Origin: Dictyoglomus turgidum DSM 6724
GTDB taxonomy: Bacteria; Dictyoglomota; Dictyoglomia; Dictyoglomales; Dictyoglomaceae
Length of the DNA stretch: 64,000 bases
Assembly: GCF_000021645.1 (NCBI RefSeq)
Contig: NC_011661.1
Location: 1,024,723-1,088,722, forward strand
Direction: 5' to 3'
Part shown: positions 42,931 through 51,127 of the stretch, one piece after another
How positions within the stretch are numbered: position 1 is the stretch's first letter
Layout: the number at the start of each line of letters is the position of its first letter
Program-made: the position numbers and the translations under genes
The notes under the pieces: model-generated
Seen by the model: only the letters and a program-made list of their open reading frames with translations
Told to the model about the DNA's origin: nothing
Database searches by the model: none

Positions 42931-43802
42931 AGTTGGTTTATTATTTCTTCTATATTATTTTTGTTAAAAATATAAATTTTACCACAGAATTCACACTTAA
43001 CCTCAATAGATTTTTCCTTTTCAATTAGTTCTTCTAATTCTTTAATCCCCAATGCTATAAGAGTATTTTCTGCCCTCTCTCTATTACATCTACAGGAATA
43101 TTTTAAGTACTCCCTTGAGAATTGTTCATAGTCAATATCTTTGAAAATTTTACTCATTATTTCCTCAGGGGTTTTACCTTCAAGAATCATTTTGCTTGGA
43201 GGATCAAGATTTTTAATATTACTTTCCAGAATATCAACCATATCATTATCAGCATTTTCTATTATTTGAACAATATATCCTCCTGCAGAAATTACTCTGC
43301 CATCTTTGTTTACGTATACTCCAGCAGCTACTGCCGAAGGCAATTGCTCTGAATAGGTAAAATAATAAGCTAAATCCTTGGCTATACCCCCAGAAATAAG
43401 AGGTACAACTCCTCTATAAGGCTCTTTTAAACCTAAATCTCTTATTACACTAAGAGTTCCATCTTTACCAACAGCTGATGGCACATCTAATTTTCCATCA
43501 GGAGTTGGCGGTAAATCAATATATGCTCTTTTGATAAACCCTCTTACGTTTCCTTTAGGATCTGCTTCTGCAAAAATATTTCCCAAAGGACCATTTCCAG
43601 TTATCTGTAAACTTATTCTTTCCTCGTCTTTTTTAAGCATTTTTCCCATGATTGCAGCAAGGGTAAGGGTTCTGCCAAGGGCTGCAATAGCTGTAGGAGA
43701 AGCTTTATGGATTTTTCTTGCTTGTTCCACAAGATCAGTTGTTCTTGCTACATATGCTACAATTCTTTTGTCCATTGAGATTCCTCTTATTAAATAATCC
43801 AT
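42915..43802 (-). CDS. hslO: Hsp33 redox-regulated chaperone
   Basis: Oxidation-activated holdase. The 295-residue protein starts MDYLIRGI and has the family segments GRTLTLAAIMGKML, GNGPLGNIFAEAD and YFTYSEQLPSAVAAGV. The C-terminal zinc/redox switch is present (CRC about 236-238 and CEFC about 270-273). GGAGGTG precedes the ATG. It is convergent with ald and divergent from the amino-acid transporter. In anaerobes it would serve under oxygen stress. Confidence 0.95.
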   Translation of the reverse strand: MDYLIRGISMDKRIVAYVARTTDLVEQARKIHKASPTAIAALGRTLTLAAIMGKMLKKDEERISLQITGNGPLGNIFAEADPKGNVRGFIKRAYIDLPPTPDGKLDVPSAVGKDGTLSVIRDLGLKEPYRGVVPLISGGIAKDLAYYFTYSEQLPSAVAAGVYVNKDGRVISAGGYIVQIIENADNDMVDILESNIKNLDPPSKMILEGKTPEEIMSKIFKDIDYEQFSREYLKYSCRCNRERAENTLIALGIKELEELIEKEKSIEVKCEFCGKIYIFNKNNIEEIINQLKNKT

Positions 43803-43829
43803 TTTTTCACCTCCATTTAGATATTATAC

Positions 43830-43859
43830 TTGACTTTTTAAAAGTTTTGTTCTTATACT
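43830..43859 (+). promoter_or_regulatory. Promoter of the amino-acid ABC transporter operon
   Basis: TTGACT (43830-43835), 18-base spacer, TATACT (43854-43859). A palindrome, ACTTTTTAAAAGT (43833-43845), overlaps the -35 box and spacer. On the minus strand a TATAAT (43828-43823) could serve hslO, but no good -35 is visible for it. Confidence 0.6.
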
Positions 43860-43890
43860 TTTAAAAATTATGCAGTCAGGAGGCAAAAAT

Positions 43891-44664
43891 ATGCGGAAAG
43901 GTATAATTATAAGTTTTTTGTTTTTTCTTTTGGTGCTATATCCTGTTTTAGGGGCTGGTGCTGTTGAGAGGATTAAAAAAGTAGGAGTATTAAAGGTAGG
44001 AAGCGATGTGGCATATGCTCCCTTTGAATTTATGGAGGGTGATAAACCTGTAGGTTTTGATATTGATATTGCTCAGGAAATTGCAAAAGCTCTTGGGGTT
44101 AAATTACAGGTTATAAATACATCTTTTGATGGTATAATTGCAGCCCTAAAGGCTAAAAAGTTTGACATCATAATTTCTGCCATGACTATAACCGAAGAAA
44201 GAAAAAAAGAAATTGATTTTTCCATTCCTTATTATGATTCGGGACAGATTATTGTGGTGAGAAGTGAAAATAAAGATATTAAGTCGGAAAAAGATTTAAA
44301 GGATAAAGTAGTTGGGGTACAACTTGGAACAACCGGAGAACTTACTGCAAAGAAATTAAAAGATCAGATAGGGATAAAAGAGATTAGAAGTTATGAAACT
44401 ATTCCTGAAGCCTTTATGGATCTTGAGTTAGGAAGATTGGATGCGGTTATTAACGATCTGCCAGTTTCTCTTTATTATTCTAAGAATAATCCAAAACTAA
44501 AATGTGTTGGAAAGCCTTTTACTATAGAGCAATATGGGATAGCAGTGAGAAAGGAAGATAAAGATCTTTTAAAGAAAATAAATGAGATATTGATTAATCT
44601 AAAGAAAACTGGTAAATATAATCAGATATACAAAAAGTGGTTTGGTGTAGAACCACCTAAGTAA
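43891..44664 (+). CDS. Amino-acid ABC transporter, substrate-binding protein
   Basis: Extracytoplasmic receptor of a polar amino-acid uptake system (SBP family 3). 257 residues from the ATG at 43891, which has AGGAGG 7 bases upstream (an upstream in-frame ATG at 43870 lacks a site). A signal peptide (about 1-24) is followed by GVLKVGSDVAYAPFEF, GFDIDIAQEIAKALGV and DFSIPYYDSGQIIVV. There is no lipobox cysteine, so it is not a lipoprotein. The exact ligand (Gln, Arg, Lys, His or other) cannot be told. Confidence 0.93.
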   Translation: MRKGIIISFLFFLLVLYPVLGAGAVERIKKVGVLKVGSDVAYAPFEFMEGDKPVGFDIDIAQEIAKALGVKLQVINTSFDGIIAALKAKKFDIIISAMTITEERKKEIDFSIPYYDSGQIIVVRSENKDIKSEKDLKDKVVGVQLGTTGELTAKKLKDQIGIKEIRSYETIPEAFMDLELGRLDAVINDLPVSLYYSKNNPKLKCVGKPFTIEQYGIAVRKEDKDLLKKINEILINLKKTGKYNQIYKKWFGVEPPK

Positions 44665-44678
44665 TAAGAGGTGAGAAG

Positions 44679-45335
44679 TTGGATTTTAATATAAATATAT
44701 TTATCGAAAGTATACCTTATTTACTGAAAGGCGCAGTGGTTACATTGCGCCTTTCAGTAATTTCGGTAGCTTTTGGGATAATTCTTGGCTTATTTTTAGG
44801 ACTTGCTCGTATATCCAAAAACTACCTATTAAGAATTCCCTCTACCATATATGTAGAAGTAATAAGAGGCACTCCTCTCTTAATGCAACTTCTGATCATC
44901 TATTATGCTCTGCCTTCTTTTGGAATAAATTTAGGGGCTATAACTGCTGCAATTGTAGGTTTATCTTTAAATAGTGCTGCATACACTGGAGAAATATTTA
45001 GGAGTGGAATACAGTCTATTGATAAAGGGCAAATGGAAGCTGCAAGATCTCTTGGCATGACCTATTTTCAAGCTATGAGATATATAATTCTTCCTCAAGC
45101 CTTTAGAAGGATTCTTCCACCTTTAACTAACGAGTTTGTCTCTATGTTAAAGGAAAGCTCTTTAGCCTCTACTCTTGCAGTTACAGAGCTTCTTAGAGCA
45201 GGAAGGGAGATCGTGGCTTGGAAGGCAAATGTATTTAGTCCATTTTTAGGAGTAACGTTAATATATTTATTAATGACCTTACCTTTAACAAGACTTTCAG
45301 TATGGTTAGAAAAGAGGTTGAAGACAGGTGATTAA
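44679..45335 (+). CDS. Amino-acid ABC transporter, permease
   Basis: HisM/GlnP-type inner-membrane subunit, 218 residues with about five transmembrane helices. The family segments [21 protein letters not shown] and [23 protein letters not shown] (EAA loop) are present (each longer than quoted motifs elsewhere: [22 protein letters not shown]). Start is TTG at 44679 after GAGGTGA. A perfect 15-bp inverted repeat sits in codons 15-27 (separate entry). Overlaps the ATPase gene. Confidence 0.94.
   Translation: MDFNINIFIESIPYLLKGAVVTLRLSVISVAFGIILGLFLGLARISKNYLLRIPSTIYVEVIRGTPLLMQLLIIYYALPSFGINLGAITAAIVGLSLNSAAYTGEIFRSGIQSIDKGQMEAARSLGMTYFQAMRYIILPQAFRRILPPLTNEFVSMLKESSLASTLAVTELLRAGREIVAWKANVFSPFLGVTLIYLLMTLPLTRLSVWLEKRLKTGD
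44721..44760 (+). repeat. Perfect 15-bp inverted repeat inside the permease gene
   Basis: Left arm 44721-44735 (TTACTGAAAGGCGCA), 10-base loop, right arm 44746-44760, fully complementary. It begins about 42 bases after the TTG start codon and encodes [13 protein letters not shown]. No U run follows, so it is not a standard terminator. It could be an mRNA stability or attenuation hairpin between the receptor and permease cistrons, or a DNA site. Confidence 0.85.
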
Positions 45336-46056
45336 AGTAGTTAATTTACACAAGAAATTTAAACATCTTCATGTTTTAAAAGGAATAAATTTAGAGGTTA
45401 AAAAAGGTGAAGTACTTGTGATCATAGGTCCCAGTGGAGGAGGAAAAAGTACTCTTCTTCGGTGTATAAATAGACTGGAAGAGCCTACTGAAGGAGAGAT
45501 TTACATTGATGGGATAAAAATAACTGATTCTTCCGTAGATATAAATAAGGTTAGGCAAAAAGTTGGTATGGTTTTTCAACTTTTTTATCTTTTCCCACAT
45601 CTTACGGTACTTGACAATATAACTCTTGCTCCTATAAAGGTTAAGAAAATGGATCCTAAAATTGCTACAGAAAAAGCATATGAACTTTTAAAAAGAGTTG
45701 GTCTTGTAGACAAAGCAAAGAGTTATCCATCTCAACTTTCAGGGGGACAACAACAGAGAATTGCTATAGCAAGAGCTCTTGCCATGGAACCAGAAGTAAT
45801 GCTGTTTGATGAGCCTACCTCCTCTATAGATCCCGAAATGACAAAAGAGGTTTTAGATGTTATGAGAGAACTTGCCCACGAAGGTATGACCATGATAATT
45901 GCAACTCATGAGATGGGGTTTGCTAAAGAGGTAGCAAATAGGGTGATCTTTTTGGATCAAGGGAGAATTGTTGAAGAAGGTACTCCTAAGGAGATTTTTG
46001 AACACCCAAAAGAGGAAAGAACCATTGAGTTTTTAAGTAAGATACTTTCGGTTTGA
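45328..46056 (+). CDS. Amino-acid ABC transporter, ATP-binding protein
   Basis: GlnQ/HisP-type ATPase of 242 residues: Walker [10 protein letters not shown] (about 34-42), Q-loop [10 protein letters not shown], signature [16 protein letters not shown], Walker B VMLFDEP and H-loop ATHEMGF. The common family wording is VFQQFNLFPH and DEPTSALDPE; here [10 protein letters not shown] and [10 protein letters not shown], which leaves catalytic residues intact. The GTG start overlaps the permease stop. Confidence 0.95.
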   Translation: MIKVVNLHKKFKHLHVLKGINLEVKKGEVLVIIGPSGGGKSTLLRCINRLEEPTEGEIYIDGIKITDSSVDINKVRQKVGMVFQLFYLFPHLTVLDNITLAPIKVKKMDPKIATEKAYELLKRVGLVDKAKSYPSQLSGGQQQRIAIARALAMEPEVMLFDEPTSSIDPEMTKEVLDVMRELAHEGMTMIIATHEMGFAKEVANRVIFLDQGRIVEEGTPKEIFEHPKEERTIEFLSKILSV

Positions 46057-46081
46057 CAAGATAAATCTTTTTTGATAAATT
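46053..46081 (+). promoter_or_regulatory. Candidate promoter for the aromatic operon
   Basis: A perfect TTGACA (46053-46058) overlaps the stop codon of the ABC ATPase gene. A weak -10 such as TAAATT (46076-46081) lies 17 bases on. The 60 bases to aroE contain GAGAGGTGA as ribosome binding site. Confidence 0.4.
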
Positions 46082-46140
46082 AACCTTTAAATTTACCTCA
46101 ATGGGGAGAGGATTAAAAGAAAGAGAGGTGATTAATTTCT

Positions 46141-46968
46141 TTGATTTCTCCATCGACAAAGTTATATGGACTTATAGGTTACCCATTAGGGCATTCCATA
46201 TCTTTTTACATTCACAATGCCGCTTTTAGGGCATTATCTATTGATGCTTTATACTTAAACATCCCTATTGAACCAGAATTTTTCTCCAAAGCAATTTTAG
46301 GAATTAAATACCTTCCTATTTATGGCTTAAATGTTACTATACCTCATAAAGAAAGTATAATAGAGTTTTTGGATGAAATATCAGAGATTTCTAATATTCT
46401 TGGAGCAGTAAACACAGTTTATAGGGAAAACCATAAATGGAAAGGGGACAATACTGATTTTGGCGGATTTTTAAAGACTCTTGAGGATTTAAATCTAAGT
46501 AGTGATTTTTCTTGTTTAATTTTAGGAGCAGGAGGCGCAGCAAGGGCAGTAATTTATGCTGTACTTGAATATGGATTTAAAGAGGTTTATTTAACTAACA
46601 GAACTTACGAAAGAGCAGAAAAAATTGCTGTCGAGGTAAAGAAAAACAAGAATTTTGAAATAAAAGTTATACCTTGGGAGGATAGGGAAAAAATTAGTGA
46701 AAAAGTAATTTTGATAAATACCACTTCTATTGGTCTTGATGGAAAAGAAACTCCATGGAATGGAGACTTTAAAAAATTAGTTTTTGTATATGACATCATA
46801 TACAATCCCAAAGAGACTCCTTTATTAAAACTCGCAAAAGAAAATAATGTGCCTTACAAAAATGGACTTGATATGCTCATATATCAAGCATGTCTTTCTT
46901 GGGAAAAATGGTTTGGTTTTGTGGGACCCTTTGAGGTAATGAAAAGGGAGGCTGAAAAGTTATTATGA
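46141..46968 (+). CDS. aroE: Shikimate dehydrogenase
   Basis: NADPH-dependent reduction of 3-dehydroshikimate. The 275-residue protein has the substrate motif GYPLGHSIS with HNAAF, the catalytic Lys in NVTIPHKESI, the Asp in DNTDFGGF, the NADP loop LGAGGAARAVIYAV and the NRT motif. The start is TTG at 46141, nine bases after GAGAGGTGA; no ATG is in a better position. First gene of the aro operon. It overlaps aroC by four bases. Confidence 0.95.
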   Translation: MISPSTKLYGLIGYPLGHSISFYIHNAAFRALSIDALYLNIPIEPEFFSKAILGIKYLPIYGLNVTIPHKESIIEFLDEISEISNILGAVNTVYRENHKWKGDNTDFGGFLKTLEDLNLSSDFSCLILGAGGAARAVIYAVLEYGFKEVYLTNRTYERAEKIAVEVKKNKNFEIKVIPWEDREKISEKVILINTTSIGLDGKETPWNGDFKKLVFVYDIIYNPKETPLLKLAKENNVPYKNGLDMLIYQACLSWEKWFGFVGPFEVMKREAEKLL

Positions 46969-48131
46969 GATTTTTGACCTCTGGAGAATCCCATGGAAAG
47001 GCTCTTATGGCGATTTTAGAGGGGGTACCTGCAGGTCTTCATATAACATCGGAGTATATAAATAAAGAGTTGAGAAGAAGGCAGATAGGATATGGACGTG
47101 GTAAGAGAATGGAAATAGAAAGAGACGAAGTAGAAATAATTTCTGGAGTAAGGGGAGGATACACTCTTGGAACTCCCATTGGAATTGTTATAAAAAATAG
47201 GGATTGGGAGAATTGGAAGAATGTAATGGACCCTGAAGAAATTTTGGAAGAAAAAATGGTTACAAAGCCAAGGTCTGGTCATGCGGATTTTGCTGGAGCA
47301 ATTAAGTATCACTTTGAAGACATAAGAAATGTTCTTGAGAGAGCCAGTGCAAGAGAAACAGCGGCAAGAGTTGCAGTAGGCGCTATTGCTAAGGCTTTTC
47401 TTTCCGAGTTTGGTATTGAGATTATAAGCTTCGTAGAAGCCATAGATAGTATTGAAAACAGATTTGATATTAACAATTTTGAATGGGATGTTCTAAAGAG
47501 GAAAGCAGAAAAATCAGATTTGAGGATGATTGATGAAGAAAAGGAAAGACAGGCAAAAGAATTAATAGATAAAGCTAAGGAAGAAGGAGATACCCTTGGG
47601 GGAAGGTTTGTTCTTCTTGCAAGAGGAGTACCTATTGGGCTTGGAAGTCATGTTCATTGGGACAAAAGACTTGATGCTCTTATCTCTCATGCCATTATGA
47701 GTATACCCTCGGTTAAGGGGGTGGAGATTGGAGAAGCCCTTTATGCGAGCTTAAATAAGGGTTCAAAAGTTCATGACGAGTTTTATTTTGGAGAAAATAG
47801 ACTTAGAAAGACAAATTATGCTGGTGGGATTGAGGGTGGAATTTCGAACGGTGAGATTATTATGGTTAGGGCCTTTGTTAAACCTATACCTACTTTGAGA
47901 AGACCTCTTAAAACTTTTGATATCAAAGAAAAGAAGATTACTGATGGATATTATGAGAGAAGTGATGTTTGTGTAGTGCCTGCTGCTGGGGTAGTAGGAG
48001 AGTCAATGTTGGCTTTTGTTCTGGCAAAAGAGTTTTTGAATAAATTTTCAGGGGATCATATAAGTGAAATAAAAGAAAGTTTTGAAAAATACAAAAAGTA
48101 TGTTTATGAGAGGTTAGGATGGAAGAGTTAA
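46965..48131 (+). CDS. aroC: Chorismate synthase
   Basis: Flavin-dependent conversion of EPSP to chorismate. The 388-residue protein starts MRFLTSGESHGKAL and has RRQIGYGRGKRMEIE, the PRSGHADFAGAIKY motif, ERASARETAARVA and GGIEGGISNGE. Overlaps aroE and aroB, so aroE-aroC-aroB are translationally coupled. Confidence 0.98.
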   Translation: MRFLTSGESHGKALMAILEGVPAGLHITSEYINKELRRRQIGYGRGKRMEIERDEVEIISGVRGGYTLGTPIGIVIKNRDWENWKNVMDPEEILEEKMVTKPRSGHADFAGAIKYHFEDIRNVLERASARETAARVAVGAIAKAFLSEFGIEIISFVEAIDSIENRFDINNFEWDVLKRKAEKSDLRMIDEEKERQAKELIDKAKEEGDTLGGRFVLLARGVPIGLGSHVHWDKRLDALISHAIMSIPSVKGVEIGEALYASLNKGSKVHDEFYFGENRLRKTNYAGGIEGGISNGEIIMVRAFVKPIPTLRRPLKTFDIKEKKITDGYYERSDVCVVPAAGVVGESMLAFVLAKEFLNKFSGDHISEIKESFEKYKKYVYERLGWKS

Positions 48132-49186
48132 CTATTGATTTGAAGGATAAAAAATACCCCATATATATTGGTTATAACATATTGAGAAGGCTTATAAAGG
48201 AATATTGGGATAAATATTCTTCATCTTTTCTTATAACTCATCCTTTTCTACGGGAGATTTATAAGGAGGATTTATCTATTCCTGAGGAAAATGTTATTTA
48301 CGTTCCTGTAGGAGAAAAAAGTAAATCTTTTCAAGAGGTAATAAAAATCTCCAAAGAGCTTGCGAAGAGAATGGCTGATAGGAGAAGTGCTCTTTTTGCT
48401 TTTGGTGGTGGTGTTGTGGGAGATCTTACTGGTTTTATAGCCTCCATTTATATGAGAGGTATAAAATATATTCAAATTCCTACAACTTTACTTTCTCAGG
48501 TGGATAGTTCCATAGGTGGAAAGACAGGAATAAACATAAGGGAAGGGAAAAACTTGATAGGAACTTTTTATCATCCTGATGCAGTAATCATAGATATAAA
48601 GACTCTGGATACTCTTTCTGAGAGAGAGTATAAAAGTGGCATCGCAGAAGTTATAAAGTATGGAATGATCATGAATTATGAATTCTTTAAGTTTCTTGAA
48701 AAGAACGTTGATTCTATATTGAGCAAGGATGTTGATAAACTTCTGTATGTTATAAAGGAAAGCCTTCTTTGTAAGAAGTATGTGGTTGAGAAAGATGAAA
48801 AAGAATCGTCTTTGAGAATGATTTTAAACTTTGGTCATACTTTTGGACATGCTATAGAGGCGAAAGGAGGATATAGGAGGTTTCTACATGGTGAAGCTGT
48901 AGCAATTGGTATGCTTTTGGCTACTTATTTAGGATATAAGCTTGGATTTTGCAATTATGAGGTTTTAGAAAGATTAAAAGAATTACTAATGCTTTTTGGA
49001 TTTAAAATTAAAAGTCCATATAGAATTGAGGATTTAATGGAGTATATAAAAAGGGACAAAAAAGCATATGGAGGAAAACTTAGACTTATTCTACCAAGAG
49101 AAATAGGAAGGGTAGAGATTGTAGAAGATATAGAGGAAAAGGATATAATAAAGATCTTAAAGGAAGGTGATGATTATGGAAAGTGA
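48119..49186 (+). CDS. aroB: 3-dehydroquinate synthase
   Basis: Converts DAHP to 3-dehydroquinate with NAD and a divalent metal. The 355-residue protein has FGGGVVGDLTGFIAS, QIPTTLLSQVDSSIGGKTGI (motif PTTLLSQVDSS), the metal ligands in AEVIKYG (Glu) and in LNFGHTFGHA and LHGEAVAIGM (His). It overlaps aroC by 13 bases and contains the start of a short ORF at its end. Confidence 0.97.
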   Translation: MEELTIDLKDKKYPIYIGYNILRRLIKEYWDKYSSSFLITHPFLREIYKEDLSIPEENVIYVPVGEKSKSFQEVIKISKELAKRMADRRSALFAFGGGVVGDLTGFIASIYMRGIKYIQIPTTLLSQVDSSIGGKTGINIREGKNLIGTFYHPDAVIIDIKTLDTLSEREYKSGIAEVIKYGMIMNYEFFKFLEKNVDSILSKDVDKLLYVIKESLLCKKYVVEKDEKESSLRMILNFGHTFGHAIEAKGGYRRFLHGEAVAIGMLLATYLGYKLGFCNYEVLERLKELLMLFGFKIKSPYRIEDLMEYIKRDKKAYGGKLRLILPREIGRVEIVEDIEEKDIIKILKEGDDYGK

Positions 49187-49262
49187 TTTTTATGAGTTTA
49201 GGATTCATATTTTACTGGTAAATCATTTAAATTTTACGCTTAGGGAGGAAAGAAAAGTATGA
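49176..49262 (+). CDS. Possible 28-residue translationally coupled peptide
   Basis: ATG at 49176 with AAGGAAGGTG six bases upstream, and 28 codons ending at TGA 49260-49262, which overlaps the aroF ATG as ATGA. The peptide starts MESDFYEFRIHILLV and shows no domain. It could be a leader that delivers ribosomes to aroF, or spurious. The good ribosome binding site and exact coupling at both ends are the only support. Confidence 0.4.
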   Translation: MESDFYEFRIHILLVNHLNFTLREERKV

Positions 49263-50284
49263 TTATTGTGCTTAAGTCTGGTGCTACTGAGGAGGATATA
49301 CAAAAAGTAATAGATAAATTAAAGGAATATAATTATGGGGCTCATATATCAAGAGGGGAAAATAAAGTTGTCATAGGGGCAATTGGTGAGAAAAGAATGG
49401 AAGAAAAGATTCTTATAATGGAGCAGATAAGCTCTTTTCCTTTTGTAGAGCAAGTTATTCCTATTTTAACACCTTATAAATTAGTTACAAAGGAATTTAA
49501 CCCTCAGGGGACTAGGATAAAAGTAAACCAAGTAGAAATTGGAAATGAAGAGATAGTTGTCATGGCCGGACCTTGTGCCGTAGAAAGCAGAGAACAACTT
49601 CGTGAGATTGCAGGATTTGTTAAAGAAGTAGGAGCTAAGGTTTTAAGAGGAGGGGTATTTAAGCCTCGTACATCTCCTTATAGTTTCCAAGGATTAGGAA
49701 TAGAAGGGTTAAAGCTCCTTTATGAAGTAAAAAATGAGTTTGATATACCTGTAATAACAGAGGTTATGGATCCAAGAGATTTGGACATAGTTGCAGAATA
49801 TGTAGACATTATCCAAATAGGGGCAAGAAATATGCAGAACTTTACTTTATTAAAGGAGGTTGGAAAATTAAGAAAACCAGTTCTTCTTAAGAGAGGGCTT
49901 TCGGCAACTTTAGAGGAATTCTTGTTTGCAGCAGAGTATATTTTGCTCGGAGGAAATTCTGAAGTTATCCTTTGTGAAAGAGGAATAAGAACTTTTTCTG
50001 ATTTTTCTAGAAATACTTTAGATCTTTCTATTATTCCTGCCTTAAAGGAGAAGACGCACCTTCCAGTATTTGTAGATCCGAGTCATGGTACTGGAAATTA
50101 TAGGTATGTACCCAGTATGGCAAAGGCTGCTATTGCTGCAGGGGCAGATGGATTAATAATAGAAGTACACCCACATCCTGAGAAAGCTCTTTCTGATGGA
50201 CCCCAATCTCTTACCTTTTCTGATTTTAGAAGGTTAATGAATGAATTGAAAGCTATAGCGAGTGCTGTAGGGAGAAGGTTATGA
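49259..50284 (+). CDS. aroF: 3-deoxy-7-phosphoheptulonate (DAHP) synthase with N-terminal regulatory domain
   Basis: First step of the shikimate pathway. The 341-residue protein has an N-terminal ferredoxin-like domain (about 1-70), as in the Thermotoga type I-beta enzyme, where it mediates feedback inhibition. The barrel carries MAGPCAVESREQL, GGVFKPRTSPYSFQG, LKRGL, ERGIRTF and FVDPSHGTG. The GGGAGGAAAG site lies within the preceding small ORF. The start is coupled to that ORF's stop. Confidence 0.96.
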   Translation: MIIVLKSGATEEDIQKVIDKLKEYNYGAHISRGENKVVIGAIGEKRMEEKILIMEQISSFPFVEQVIPILTPYKLVTKEFNPQGTRIKVNQVEIGNEEIVVMAGPCAVESREQLREIAGFVKEVGAKVLRGGVFKPRTSPYSFQGLGIEGLKLLYEVKNEFDIPVITEVMDPRDLDIVAEYVDIIQIGARNMQNFTLLKEVGKLRKPVLLKRGLSATLEEFLFAAEYILLGGNSEVILCERGIRTFSDFSRNTLDLSIIPALKEKTHLPVFVDPSHGTGNYRYVPSMAKAAIAAGADGLIIEVHPHPEKALSDGPQSLTFSDFRRLMNELKAIASAVGRRL

Positions 50285-51126
50285 TAATAGGTATTGTAGG
50301 ACTCGGATTAATAGGTACTTCCTTAGCCCTTTCCCTTAAAAAAGGATTTGGTGATCTTTATCTTTGGGGGGTGGATAATGATTGTGAAGTTTTAGGGTAT
50401 CTCTCAGAAAAAAAGATCTTTGATGTCTTAGAAAAAAGATTAGATCGTTTTAAAGATCTAATTAGGGAGACAGATTGTGTATTTATATCTGTACATCCTT
50501 CGTCAGTCATGGATGTGGTTAAGAATATTGAAAGCTATGTAAAGGAAGGAGTCATTATAACTGATACGGCAAGTACAAAATCTAAAATTATGAGTTATGT
50601 AAATAATGATGAATTTTTAAGAAAGATTTTTATAGGGGGGCATCCCCTTGCAGGAAGAGAGATATCGGGCCCTTTAGGGGCTGTGGATAATCTTTTCGAC
50701 GGAAAGATTTATTTCTTATGTCCTGCTATAGAAGTTTCTAAGGAGAAAATTGGGAGTTTAGAAAAGCTACTAAAGAAAATAAATGCAACTCCTCTTATTA
50801 TTGATCCTGAGGTGCATGATGAAATTCTTGCTTTTACAAGTCATCTTCCTCAAATTATTGCTTATTTGTTATCTTATGTAGCTATAAATGAAAATAACAT
50901 AGACTTTTTTGGAAGTGGGTTTAAAGATATAACAAGAATAGCCAAAAGTGATTATAATTTATGGGTTGATATTGTGAAAGAGAATAATATAAAAATAAAG
51001 AAAGCTTTAGGCGAATTTGAGAAGACTTTAAGAGATCTAGTTGAAAAATTAGAAAAGGAGGATTTTGTAAGTATAGAAAAATTATTCAAAGAATCTAAAG
51101 AAAAAAGGTTAAAGTTGAGGGATTAA
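50281..51126 (+). CDS. tyrA: Prephenate dehydrogenase
   Basis: NAD(P)-dependent oxidative decarboxylation of prephenate for tyrosine synthesis. The 281-residue protein has the Rossmann motif GIVGLGLIGTSLALSL, TDTASTKSKI, GGHPLAGREISGP (catalytic His) and the FTSHLPQIIAYLLS helix. No ACT domain or chorismate mutase domain is attached. Overlaps aroF by four bases. Confidence 0.94.
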   Translation: MIIGIVGLGLIGTSLALSLKKGFGDLYLWGVDNDCEVLGYLSEKKIFDVLEKRLDRFKDLIRETDCVFISVHPSSVMDVVKNIESYVKEGVIITDTASTKSKIMSYVNNDEFLRKIFIGGHPLAGREISGPLGAVDNLFDGKIYFLCPAIEVSKEKIGSLEKLLKKINATPLIIDPEVHDEILAFTSHLPQIIAYLLSYVAINENNIDFFGSGFKDITRIAKSDYNLWVDIVKENNIKIKKALGEFEKTLRDLVEKLEKEDFVSIEKLFKESKEKRLKLRD

Positions 51127-51127
51127 A

